The translations under genes and the position numbers were made by a program. Below the pieces are notes generated by a model, which was not told where the DNA came from, did not search any database, and saw nothing but the letters and a program-made list of their open reading frames with translations. Source: CBDCWO01 sp965223405 (lineage in GTDB: Bacteria; Bacteroidota; Bacteroidia; Chitinophagales; Saprospiraceae). Taken from it: a stretch of DNA of 64,000 nucleotides. Below are positions 18,101-24,538 of the stretch, piece after piece (positions within the stretch are counted from its first letter, which is position 1; each line of letters begins with the position of its first letter). Location of the stretch: contig CBDCWO010000006.1 of the NCBI GenBank assembly GCA_965223405.1, forward strand, positions 5,580,001-5,644,000, read 5' to 3'.

Positions 18101-21058
18101 TTTCAAGTCGATCAACTAAGTCATGAAAAGTTGATTTGGTTGCAAAATACCAATAGTCAACCGCAAGAAATAACCATTCATAATGAAGATCGCGGAAATT
18201 TTGGAATGGTAGCTAATATCATCTCGGATAACCGGTTTCAGGTAGTAAACAAACCGGTACAAGTACCTTGGAACAATAAAGAACTGACCATAAAACTAAC
18301 CACTTTTCGACCGACCTTATTACCCGGAAGTGTTGAAAAATGGGAGCTTCAGGTGCTTCATGAAGATGCTCCGGTGAAGAATGCCGAGGTGACCACATCG
18401 ATGTACGATGCAAGTCTTGATTTCATTGAGACCTTGCACTGGCCTCAAAAATTTTATCCAAATTATTATCAAATGCCAGTAATCCGAAACCAGACTTTTC
18501 GTACTGCCAACAGCATTCCTGCTTTTAATAGACAAAGGGTAGGGCAGGTAGTATTTCCCGGATGGTTTAGATTAAACTGGTTTGGCTATTATCCTGGTGC
18601 CAGGCTGAAGAGACTGTATAAAACTGCTGAAGCGGTCGAATCAGTGCCTCCTCCCGAAGCGCATGAGGTGCAAAGTCAAAAAAGCGAAGACAGTTCTATA
18701 AAGGAGGTGGCTGAAGAAGAGGTGACAGAGGTTCCTTTACCTGTTCCCAGAAGGAACTTAAATGAAACGGTTTTCTTTTATGGAAATCTCAATACCAATG
18801 ATCAGGGTAAAGTAAGTCTGGATTTTACTATGAATGAAGCACTTACCTCCTGGACATGGAAGGTTTTTGTGCACACTCCTGATCTAAAGACCGGTTCTGC
18901 CTCTGAGACGATTATCACCAAGAAAGATCTGATGGTCTTTCCAAACTTTCCAAGGTTTGTGAGAGAGGGAGATGAAATTCAGCTTCCTGTAAAAATTACC
19001 AACCTTAAAGAAGAGGTGATTCAAGGGCAGACCTGGATAGAATTATTTAATCCGGATCAAAAGGATAAAACTTTGCATTTTGTGGCCAGTACTGATCTTA
19101 CCCAGGATTTTTCCATTCCCTCCGGACAATCTAAAAATTTTTCCTGGATTGCCAGAATTCCAGAGCATTATACCGGAAGATTGGGATATCGGGTTTGGGC
19201 TCGGTCAGGAGATCATCAAGATGGGGAAGAAAATAGTATTCCGGTTCTATCGCGCAAAATCTGGATCACAGAAACTATGCCCATTGCCATAAAAGGAAAT
19301 CAACAAAAACAATGGTCCTTTGAGTCTTATCTTGAACATTGGAATCAGCCTGGTACCTGGTCTGAACGCTTTGTAATTGAGATGACTCCAAATCCAATTT
19401 GGCTGGCGATTAAGTCACTTCCTTATCTGACTACACCAGTATATGAGACCAGCGAAAATCTGGCCACTCAATATTTTGCACAGAGGTTGGGATCCGAGAT
19501 TGTCCGCAAGAATCCGTTGGTAAAATCGCAGATTAAAACGTGGATATCAAACGATGAACAAGGTCAACTAGTTAAAAATCAAGAACTTAAAATAGTTCAG
19601 TTGCAACAAACTCCCTGGGTGGCTGAAGCAAATCAGGAAACCGAAAACATTCGAAACTTGGGTTTGCTGTTAGACGAAAATCAAGTAAAAAATGAATTGC
19701 GATCGATCTGGGATAAAATGGTTGCCAGACAAAACCCGGATGGAGGTTTTCCTTGGTGCGCACAAGGTAGGTCCAACTTTTACATAACCCTATCGATCCT
19801 AGATGTGCTTATGAAGCTTCAGGAATACCAATTGATCCAACCCATTGATCAACAAAGACTTGACGGTATTGCTAAGCAAACCACAGATTACCTGGATGAA
19901 GTTATGCTTAAGAGATATCGCGAATTGAAGAAAAATAATCGGCTCCAGGATTTTCATCCCGGTGGAAATGAATTGTTGTATCTGGGATTAAAGCAGAAAT
20001 TTGAAACTGAGGGAAAAAGCGAAGTTCAGCGTGAAATGGAGGGATTTCTCAAAGATCAGTTTAAAAAATTTTGGCTTGAATCTTCTCTTTATACCCAGGC
20101 CAAACTCGGTTTACTGATGATCGGAGAAGACCCGCAATTCGCAAATGCGATATTAAAGTCACTTTTAGAAAAGTCGTTGGTCCATGAGGAATTAGGTCGC
20201 CATTGGTCAAAAATTGGTGGATACTCGTGGTGGCAGCAACCGGTGATCACTCAAACAGCCATAATCCGGTTTTTACTTGCAATGCAAGCACCTACTGAGA
20301 TAATCGACGAATGTCGCATTTGGTTATTGAAGAATAAACAGACCAATCGTTGGGAAAACTCACTAGCTACTGCGGAGGCTATTCTTGCTTTGATGGGCTC
20401 AATTGACAGGGAACTGGAGACCGAAAATCGGCTTATGGTTCAAGCCGGAGCGCAAGAAGTTAAGAGCGCAGAGGTGAATCCGGGAAGTCAATATTGGAAA
20501 CGAAGTTGGAGTAAAGAAAATCTCACCGCAGGACTAGGGGAGATTCGAGTAGAAAATAAGGCAGATGGTATTGCATGGGGCGCAGCATACTGGCAATATT
20601 TCAGAGACATCGATCAAATTGATAATTCTGGTTCCGATGCCCTGAGAATCGCAAGAGATCTATACAAAATAGGTAGTGAAGGTGAAAGTCTTGAATTGCA
20701 AAGTAGCTCTGAATTTGCGGCGGGAGACCGGGTCAGGATAAGGCTGACCTTGAAAAATGACCGCGATATGGAATTTGTAATGTTGGAGGATACCCGGGGA
20801 TCCGGATTTGAACCTACTTCAAGTCGAAGTGAGTATGTTTGGAAAAGCGGCTTAGGGTTTTATAAAGAGGTTACAGATGTGAGTACCCGATTTTTTATTT
20901 CATTTTTACCTAAAGGGACTCATATACTGGAATATGAAATATACCTGGCTCAGTTCGGCAGGTACTCCGGAGGATTGGTCAAAGCACAAAATTTCTATGC
21001 ACCGGAGTTTAACAGCGTTGCCGGAAGTCCGACTTATAGCTTTAATCCTTTGAATTAA
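15143..21058 (+). CDS. Alpha-2-macroglobulin family lipoprotein without thioester
   Basis: 1971 residues. The N-terminus has a lipobox (FLIAC, Cys16), so it is probably lipid-anchored. The order of domains fits bacterial alpha-2-macroglobulins: helical N-terminal part, macroglobulin beta-sandwiches from about residue 500 (WLAVVDRETGEPVEDAEVQL, CDRPVYRPGQRIYIKG), the A2M core near 1213-1245 (LDFTMNEALTSWTWKVFVH), a terpenoid-cyclase-like helical domain near 1500-1760 (RQNPDGGFPWCAQG) and a receptor-binding-like C-terminal domain. Bacterial homologues are thought to trap proteases at the cell surface. The thioester motif (usually Y-E-C-S-E-Q in this phylum) reads Y-E-T-S-E-N at residues 1434-1439, so covalent trapping is not possible. 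A hydrophilic insert near 1175-1195 (VAEEEVTEVPLPVP) follows the bait region. No pbpC-type partner is adjacent. Confidence 0.88.
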   Translation: MKINFSILFACFLIACVTQPLPTQQKNETNYESMWQNVSELEKQGLSKSAQELVRKIFDQSLLDKEYNQVVKASIHIAKYRQELDEHGLAAVISEMESLLPKIDSYANSLVHSILGELYEAYFNQNLGKLSNRMPGPGDMDNDMNNWSGKKLIDTARTHYFLSLENKKVTAIPLKELKELIIWDKGSEIYNPSLRFLLLERAISFLKKDHHLPFQKPENYLFDPSVFKEDEQFVNISFIQPGDLYRIVRLYQEKTQVVIEQGSKALKVKNGLDRLGFVFSQSIHADREIIYEQALEDMRLKYRQHPEWTIMVKELVEYYLHRKSYFTKTELSTIRQKALKWCQNAIEKYPDSPGANWCRQQIDEIKRKSFQLICNAFELPDVDWIAKLTYRNSNHVFVSVYAIQPAMIDKLEQDGNPAWTQWIKSQNPVNFWRQRLIEDGDYLEHSTEIKMPALTSGTYLIVVKPSESPDEGYQRAIVQISRWSYITGGLQRRNWLAVVDRETGEPVEDAEVQLFINEYDRQTRRNYFKPLQTHTTSSDGLIWDLSSKGGIMVKISKNGDTLYNRNTLFFPYYPTPPDREFIQTYFFCDRPVYRPGQRIYIKGLIVKKDNRQIPQILAGVAAKLVLRDPNGEIVQEKELRSNSFGSISSSFIIPKSRISGRWRIESNHGGIHYFRVEAYKRQKFAVTLNPPQTAYHLGAQGNITGSAMGLSGNAINNALVKYRVFRSYRHTWRNNPYLRYPIIFDRTFLGDGMLKTGHEGEFSIPISFVPDAIIPQKLRPTFNFEVEVEVTDVNGETNESNLHVLAKYDAFKINIEVLEKTEWPEKVLPKITHLNYAGKPLQGEGTWKLIQLKKPANYLRKRSWPAPDRQILAQEEWRILFPKDAYGSEDNYHEWTTERVVDQSGYEVKPNSHFHLELEDLEVGAYCLEVTSSEDVKQKKYFYIWHRARPFPIFDQLELFTSKQESIPGEKLQIHLLSAKSENWVLFQVDQLSHEKLIWLQNTNSQPQEITIHNEDRGNFGMVANIISDNRFQVVNKPVQVPWNNKELTIKLTTFRPTLLPGSVEKWELQVLHEDAPVKNAEVTTSMYDASLDFIETLHWPQKFYPNYYQMPVIRNQTFRTANSIPAFNRQRVGQVVFPGWFRLNWFGYYPGARLKRLYKTAEAVESVPPPEAHEVQSQKSEDSSIKEVAEEEVTEVPLPVPRRNLNETVFFYGNLNTNDQGKVSLDFTMNEALTSWTWKVFVHTPDLKTGSASETIITKKDLMVFPNFPRFVREGDEIQLPVKITNLKEEVIQGQTWIELFNPDQKDKTLHFVASTDLTQDFSIPSGQSKNFSWIARIPEHYTGRLGYRVWARSGDHQDGEENSIPVLSRKIWITETMPIAIKGNQQKQWSFESYLEHWNQPGTWSERFVIEMTPNPIWLAIKSLPYLTTPVYETSENLATQYFAQRLGSEIVRKNPLVKSQIKTWISNDEQGQLVKNQELKIVQLQQTPWVAEANQETENIRNLGLLLDENQVKNELRSIWDKMVARQNPDGGFPWCAQGRSNFYITLSILDVLMKLQEYQLIQPIDQQRLDGIAKQTTDYLDEVMLKRYRELKKNNRLQDFHPGGNELLYLGLKQKFETEGKSEVQREMEGFLKDQFKKFWLESSLYTQAKLGLLMIGEDPQFANAILKSLLEKSLVHEELGRHWSKIGGYSWWQQPVITQTAIIRFLLAMQAPTEIIDECRIWLLKNKQTNRWENSLATAEAILALMGSIDRELETENRLMVQAGAQEVKSAEVNPGSQYWKRSWSKENLTAGLGEIRVENKADGIAWGAAYWQYFRDIDQIDNSGSDALRIARDLYKIGSEGESLELQSSSEFAAGDRVRIRLTLKNDRDMEFVMLEDTRGSGFEPTSSRSEYVWKSGLGFYKEVTDVSTRFFISFLPKGTHILEYEIYLAQFGRYSGGLVKAQNFYAPEFNSVAGSPTYSFNPLN

Positions 21059-21063
21059 GGGAA

Positions 21064-21285
21064 TTGTCAAAGACCCACAGCCAAGTAACACTCCATACCT
21101 TGCGCCATTGTGCCCACCTTTTTGATATTGGAACTGATGTAAGGTTTATACAAGAATTGTTAGGTCACCAAGATATTAAAACTGCTTTAATCTATACACC
21201 TGTGACCACAAATCAAGTATCCCGTATCGAAAGCCCTCTGGATTATTTGATGAAAATGAGGAAAAATATGCATATTTGGTATTGA
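21064..21285 (+). pseudogene. C-terminal remnant of a tyrosine recombinase (integrase/Xer-like)
   Basis: Starting five bases after the A2M stop codon, about 70 residues match the C-terminal catalytic block of tyrosine recombinases: LHTLRHCAHLFDIGTD, IQELLGHQDIKTALIYT and a terminal SPLDYLM. The box II His/Arg, the GH and the nucleophilic Tyr are present, but the N-terminal and core domains with the first catalytic Arg are absent. Two residues also appear deleted after HTLRH (usual form HSFATHLL). There is no credible start (only TTG). It is inactive. It lies just before the cassette array and in the same orientation; whether it came from an integron integrase cannot be told because the IntI-specific insert would lie in the lost part. 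Confidence 0.75.
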
Positions 21286-21346
21286 AAAGGTGCAGATATA
21301 AGTAAGTTGGCAGCAATTAAAAACACTACAATAAAAAAGATTAGAC

Positions 21347-21723
21347 ATGAAAGTTACAGCAGAAAAAAATGAAAAGGTTGCCAATATGATATTTGCATCC
21401 ATTTATCCATTATACCTGAATAGATTGGAGAAAAATGGTAGAACAAAAGAAGAACTTAATCAAGTAATTAAATGGTTTACGGATTTTGATCAAGATGCTT
21501 TACAAACATTATTGATGAAAAAGCAACTTTTAGAACATTTTTTCAAAAAGCTAAAATAAATCCTAACGCACACTTGATTAAAGGAGTTGTTTGTGGTTAT
21601 CGAATTGAAGAAATAGAAGATGAATTTGAATTGTATAAACAATGTCGACAAATGGAAAAGCTGATTGATGAATTGGCAAGGGGTCGTAAAATGGAAAAAA
21701 TATTAAGGGGTGAAAAAAAATGA
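21347..21723 (+). pseudogene. DUF2200 family gene with a frameshift
   Basis: The first frame gives KVTAEKNEKVANMIFASIYP and GRTKEELNQVIKWFT, the start of the small cytosolic DUF2200 family (about 115-120 residues). The second frame, from about 21521, continues with ATFRTFFQKAKINPNAHLIK, GVVCGYRIEEIEDE and LIDELARGRKMEKIL, the rest of the same family, to a TGA at 21721-21723. The shift lies at about 21513-21522 in an A-rich stretch and is explained by loss of a single base. The break is a recent-looking mutation or a sequencing error, since both halves are otherwise well conserved. The function of DUF2200 is unknown. Confidence 0.85.
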
Positions 21724-21727
21724 AAAT

Positions 21728-22156
21728 ATGAACACAACAACATTTTTAACCTTTGTAGGCGACCAATGCGGAAAGGCTGAGGAGGCGATAACTTTTTACA
21801 CTTCCATCTTCCCGAATTCGGAAATTAAAAACATCAAAAAATACTCGGAAGGAGAGGCAGGAGGGACACCTGAACTTATTAAATATGGAGAATTTACAAT
21901 AAATGGAACTGATTACCTGGTTTCTGAAAGTAATTACAAACATGCTTGGTCATTTACACCCGCAGTTTCAATTTTAATAAGTGATAATTCTGATGACTTG
22001 ATACAAACACTTTTCGAAAAGCTTTCCTCAAATGGAGGTCAGATAATGGTTCCGCTGGACAACTATAAAGGTGCAGGGGATTACGGGTTTGGTAAGAAGT
22101 TCGGATGGTGTGAAGACCAATATGGGATATCGTGGCAATTTGTACTTTCTGAATAA
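21728..22156 (+). CDS. VOC-superfamily protein, PhnB-like / 3-demethylubiquinone-methyltransferase-like fold
   Basis: 142 residues from the ATG at 21728 (MNTTTFLTFVGDQCGKAEEA); a GTG six codons earlier is less likely because it overlaps the preceding frame. Motifs AITFYTSIFPNSEI, the GTDYLVSESN region, and GWCEDQYGISWQFV at the C-terminus are typical of the PF06983-type glyoxalase-fold proteins. Members are often annotated PhnB but rarely have proven activity, and no phosphonate genes are nearby. It is four bases downstream of the DUF2200 pseudogene, so both probably came in as one unit at the start of the accessory island. Confidence 0.75.
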   Translation: MNTTTFLTFVGDQCGKAEEAITFYTSIFPNSEIKNIKKYSEGEAGGTPELIKYGEFTINGTDYLVSESNYKHAWSFTPAVSILISDNSDDLIQTLFEKLSSNGGQIMVPLDNYKGAGDYGFGKKFGWCEDQYGISWQFVLSE

Positions 22157-22311
22157 TTATTGAGTAACTATATCATAAATAGTAGCTGCGAGGCAACTGA
22201 TAATTATACGCATATTACCCAAATGAGTAGAAAAAAACTGTTTAGTCCGCTAGATTTTCTCGATCTTGGTACTTCCACCAAAACAGAAAATAATCGATAG
22301 ACAATAGCGTA

Positions 22312-22343
22312 TATCAGGAACTTTTTAGAGAAAGTTCCTGATA
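22312..22343. repeat. Perfect 13-bp inverted repeat just before the first cassette boundary
   Basis: TATCAGGAACTTT (22312-22324) and AAAGTTCCTGATA (22331-22343) form a perfect stem with a 6-base loop. It ends seven bases before GTTATGT at 22351, the left boundary of the higBA cassette, which is where the right half of an attC or an attI-like site would sit. No RYYYAAC box was found on its left, so its role is open. There is no T run, so it is not a typical terminator. Confidence 0.6.
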
Positions 22344-22448
22344 GCAAGATGTTATGTAGAACCAAAAAATATCACTCACTCTTAATATTGAAACTATTAT
22401 TCCTAAATTAATGTTTCAATTACTGAAACTTTTACTATTTTTGAATTA

Positions 22449-22781
22449 ATGAGAATAAGACTAGTCAAACAGCATACAATTACAAAGTATGTATCCAAGA
22501 ATCAGAATAGTAAGAAATATCTTGACGAATGGTTGATTAAACTTCAACATGCTGACTGGTCAAATACTAATGATATCAAACAAACTTACAATTCGGCTGA
22601 TATTCTTGGTAAAAGTTCAAGCCGGATAGTATTTAATATTGGAGGAAACCATTATAGAATGATATGCAAATTCCATTTTGGCAAGACAAAAGTCCATCTA
22701 TTTATTATGTGGATTGGGACGCACGCGGAATACACGAAATTATTCGATGGTAATTTACAATACACAATTAAACTTTACTAA
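22449..22781 (+). CDS. higB: HigB-family mRNA interferase toxin
   Basis: 110 residues of the HigB toxin family: DEWLIKLQHADWSNTNDIKQ, YNSADILGKSSSRIVFNIGG, NHYRMICKFHFGK and FIMWIGTHAEYTKLFDG match the conserved core in order. RelE-fold HigB toxins cleave mRNA on the ribosome and are neutralised by the adjacent HigA. The toxin gene comes first, the reverse of most toxin-antitoxin orders but normal for higBA. The C-terminus (NLQYTIKLY) is slightly longer than in short HigB proteins. The pair is the only content of the first recognisable cassette, 98 bases in from its boundary, which leaves room for its own promoter. Confidence 0.92.
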   Translation: MRIRLVKQHTITKYVSKNQNSKKYLDEWLIKLQHADWSNTNDIKQTYNSADILGKSSSRIVFNIGGNHYRMICKFHFGKTKVHLFIMWIGTHAEYTKLFDGNLQYTIKLY

Positions 22782-22782
22782 C

Positions 22783-23229
22783 ATGTCAACAGAATTGAAA
22801 TATAGTATCATTAAAACTGAAGATCAATATTATAAGTATTGTGACGTCCTTGAAGAATTGATATTTACTGAAAACGCTTCCAACGAAGATGAAATCGAAC
22901 TTTTGACTCTATTGATAGAAAAATGGGATAAAGAACATTATGAAATTCCAACTTCTGATCCAATTCAAATCCTTAAATCTTTAATGAAAGATCATAAATT
23001 AAGGGCCAAAGATTTAGTAGAAATACTTCAGCTTTCAAAAGGAACCGTTTCCAAAATTCTAAATTACCAAACTGGTCTTTCAAAAGGAACAATTAGAATA
23101 CTGTCCAACTATTTCAAATTAAGGCAAGAAGCGTTTAATAGACCTTATAAATTAAAAGTTCCAACCAATAAAGGAATTACAAATGCTGCCTATATGAATA
23201 CCAAGAAAAAGATAAAACAAACAGCCTAA
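22783..23229 (+). CDS. higA: HigA-family antitoxin with XRE-type helix-turn-helix
   Basis: 148 residues from the ATG at 22783, one base after the higB stop codon. The C-terminal half has an XRE-like helix-turn-helix (LRAKDLVEILQLSKGTVSKI followed by LSKGTIRILSNYFKLRQEAF). The acidic N-terminal half resembles HigA proteins of Bacteroidota that bind HigB. It would neutralise the toxin and repress the operon. A reading frame extends 35 codons upstream into higB but that part has no family match and is taken as overlap. The stop lies nine bases before the attC R'' box, typical cassette compactness. Confidence 0.9.
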   Translation: MSTELKYSIIKTEDQYYKYCDVLEELIFTENASNEDEIELLTLLIEKWDKEHYEIPTSDPIQILKSLMKDHKLRAKDLVEILQLSKGTVSKILNYQTGLSKGTIRILSNYFKLRQEAFNRPYKLKVPTNKGITNAAYMNTKKKIKQTA

Positions 23230-23237
23230 GTGGCTCT

Positions 23238-23305
23238 ACATAACACGCAGCGAAGACGATCATTCCTCCTTCGTCGGAACGACGCTTGCTGCTATAACGT
23301 TAGAG
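23238..23305 (+). other. attC-like recombination site A (end of the higBA cassette)
   Basis: R'' box ACATAAC (23238-23244), L'' arm CGCAGCG, a variable stem-loop region holding TCCTCCTTCGTCGGA, L' arm CGCTTGCTGC and R' box GTTAGAG (23299-23305; last base deviates from GTTRRRY). The arms CACGCAGC and GCTGCTAT pair imperfectly, as in attC. R'' with its flank is the exact 10-base reverse complement of the start of the same cassette at 22351-22360. Expected cut is between 23299 and 23300. Confidence 0.87.
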
Positions 23306-23324
23306 ACAACTAAATATTAAGAAT

Positions 23325-24251
23325 ATGTTTGGACTATTTAATAAAAATAAGAAACAGAAACTCGATTGGTCACCCTTCGAATCATATGAAGTTCACCAAG
23401 AATTTGAATCCATGGTTTCGGAGTATTTTAATTCAAAAAATATCGAACATCAAATTATAGATGGGATAGTGAAAATTCCAAACAACGATTTTGGCTTAAA
23501 TGAATTAGGATTATCCAACATAGCCCAATATTGTAAAAATGAAGGCCAATCAAAGTTCAAAGATCATATTTCGGGTCATTTTGAAACATTAATAAGAGGA
23601 TATGAATTCAATAAAGAATTTGATTTAATTAAAACAGATTATAACAAAGTCAAACAATATATTGGAGTGAGACTTTATAATCTATCTTACATTCAGCAAG
23701 TAGGATTAGAAAAGACTATAGGTAAACCAATTGGAGGAAATCTCTATGCGATGCTTATATACGACCTTCCAGATACTGTCACAAGTGTACCTCCTAAAGA
23801 AGCTGAAGTTTGGAATATTTCAAAACAAGAACTGTGGAACGAAGCATCCAATAATACTTTGTCAAAGTATCCACCAAACATATTGAATAGAGAACTACAA
23901 GGAATTGGATTTAAGACTGTTGAAGAAGATCATTTTTTCTCTCCAAACATTGTCTTCAACATATCGAACTATTCTGAATTGATAGGAAGTAAGGGCTCAC
24001 TTATTTCAATTCCAACGAGACATATTGTTATTATATATCCGATAAACGACCTGAATGTTGTTAATGCTTTAAATACTCAAATTCAAGTAACAAATGGAGT
24101 GAGTTCAAAAGGACCTGGTGCTTTAAGTAATAGTATATTTTGGTACAACAATGGAGAACTAAAAGAACAACCTTCAAAAATAGAGGAAGGAAAATTAGTT
24201 TTTACCCCAACTGAAGATTTTGTGAATATGCTAAATCAAATGAAAAAGTAG
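23325..24251 (+). CDS. Cassette-borne protein of unknown function (308 residues)
   Basis: No family recognised with confidence. Basic, Lys-rich start (MFGLFNKNKKQKLDW), no signal peptide or membrane helix, so probably cytosolic. The central part (YAMLIYDLPDTVTSVPPKEA, then WNISKQELWNEASNNT, then LISIPTRHIVIIYPIND) has the layout of DUF1444/YtpQ-like proteins, where a domain predicted to be adaptor-like sits between two alpha/beta halves, but similarity is weak. It is the sole gene of the second cassette, begins 26 bases after the cassette boundary and ends five bases before the next R'' box. AT-rich and Asn/Lys-rich compared with the chromosomal genes around the island, fitting horizontal origin. 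Confidence 0.8.
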   Translation: MFGLFNKNKKQKLDWSPFESYEVHQEFESMVSEYFNSKNIEHQIIDGIVKIPNNDFGLNELGLSNIAQYCKNEGQSKFKDHISGHFETLIRGYEFNKEFDLIKTDYNKVKQYIGVRLYNLSYIQQVGLEKTIGKPIGGNLYAMLIYDLPDTVTSVPPKEAEVWNISKQELWNEASNNTLSKYPPNILNRELQGIGFKTVEEDHFFSPNIVFNISNYSELIGSKGSLISIPTRHIVIIYPINDLNVVNALNTQIQVTNGVSSKGPGALSNSIFWYNNGELKEQPSKIEEGKLVFTPTEDFVNMLNQMKK

Positions 24252-24255
24252 CTGT

Positions 24256-24315
24256 CTCTAACATAAAGCGAGCAACACTCAATCATCCTGATTGCGATGT
24301 TGGGCGTTGTTGAAC
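24256..24315 (+). other. attC-like recombination site B (end of the unknown-protein cassette)
   Basis: R'' box CTCTAAC (24256-24262); inner arms CAACACTCAATCA and TGATTGCGATGTTG pair with one bulge around a short loop; R' box GTTGAAC (24309-24315), a perfect GTTRRRY. The sequence TGTCTCTAAC at 24253-24262 is the exact reverse complement of GTTAGAGACA at the beginning of the same cassette (23299-23308). Confidence 0.88.
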
Positions 24316-24538
24316 AACACCGATAGTGAGTTTTATAGGGACACAACTTTAAATTGTATGGTTGGTTGTCGAAGTTGAATGTTTGCGAGAAGGAACAGTA
24401 AGGAAATTAAGCTTTAGTTGTGGTTTTGAAAATGTAAAGTAGGAGATGCTATAGATTAATATTGTCTTGCTTTCCAATATATAATGTATTAATCCTGGCT
24501 TTGGGACATAGCAATGTATGCTCCCCACAAACCCCATT

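Noticed and set aside
22678..22782. N-terminal extension of the HigA frame into higB
   Set aside because: The 35 extra codons lie inside higB, have no HigA similarity, and an ATG one base after the higB stop gives the normal protein.
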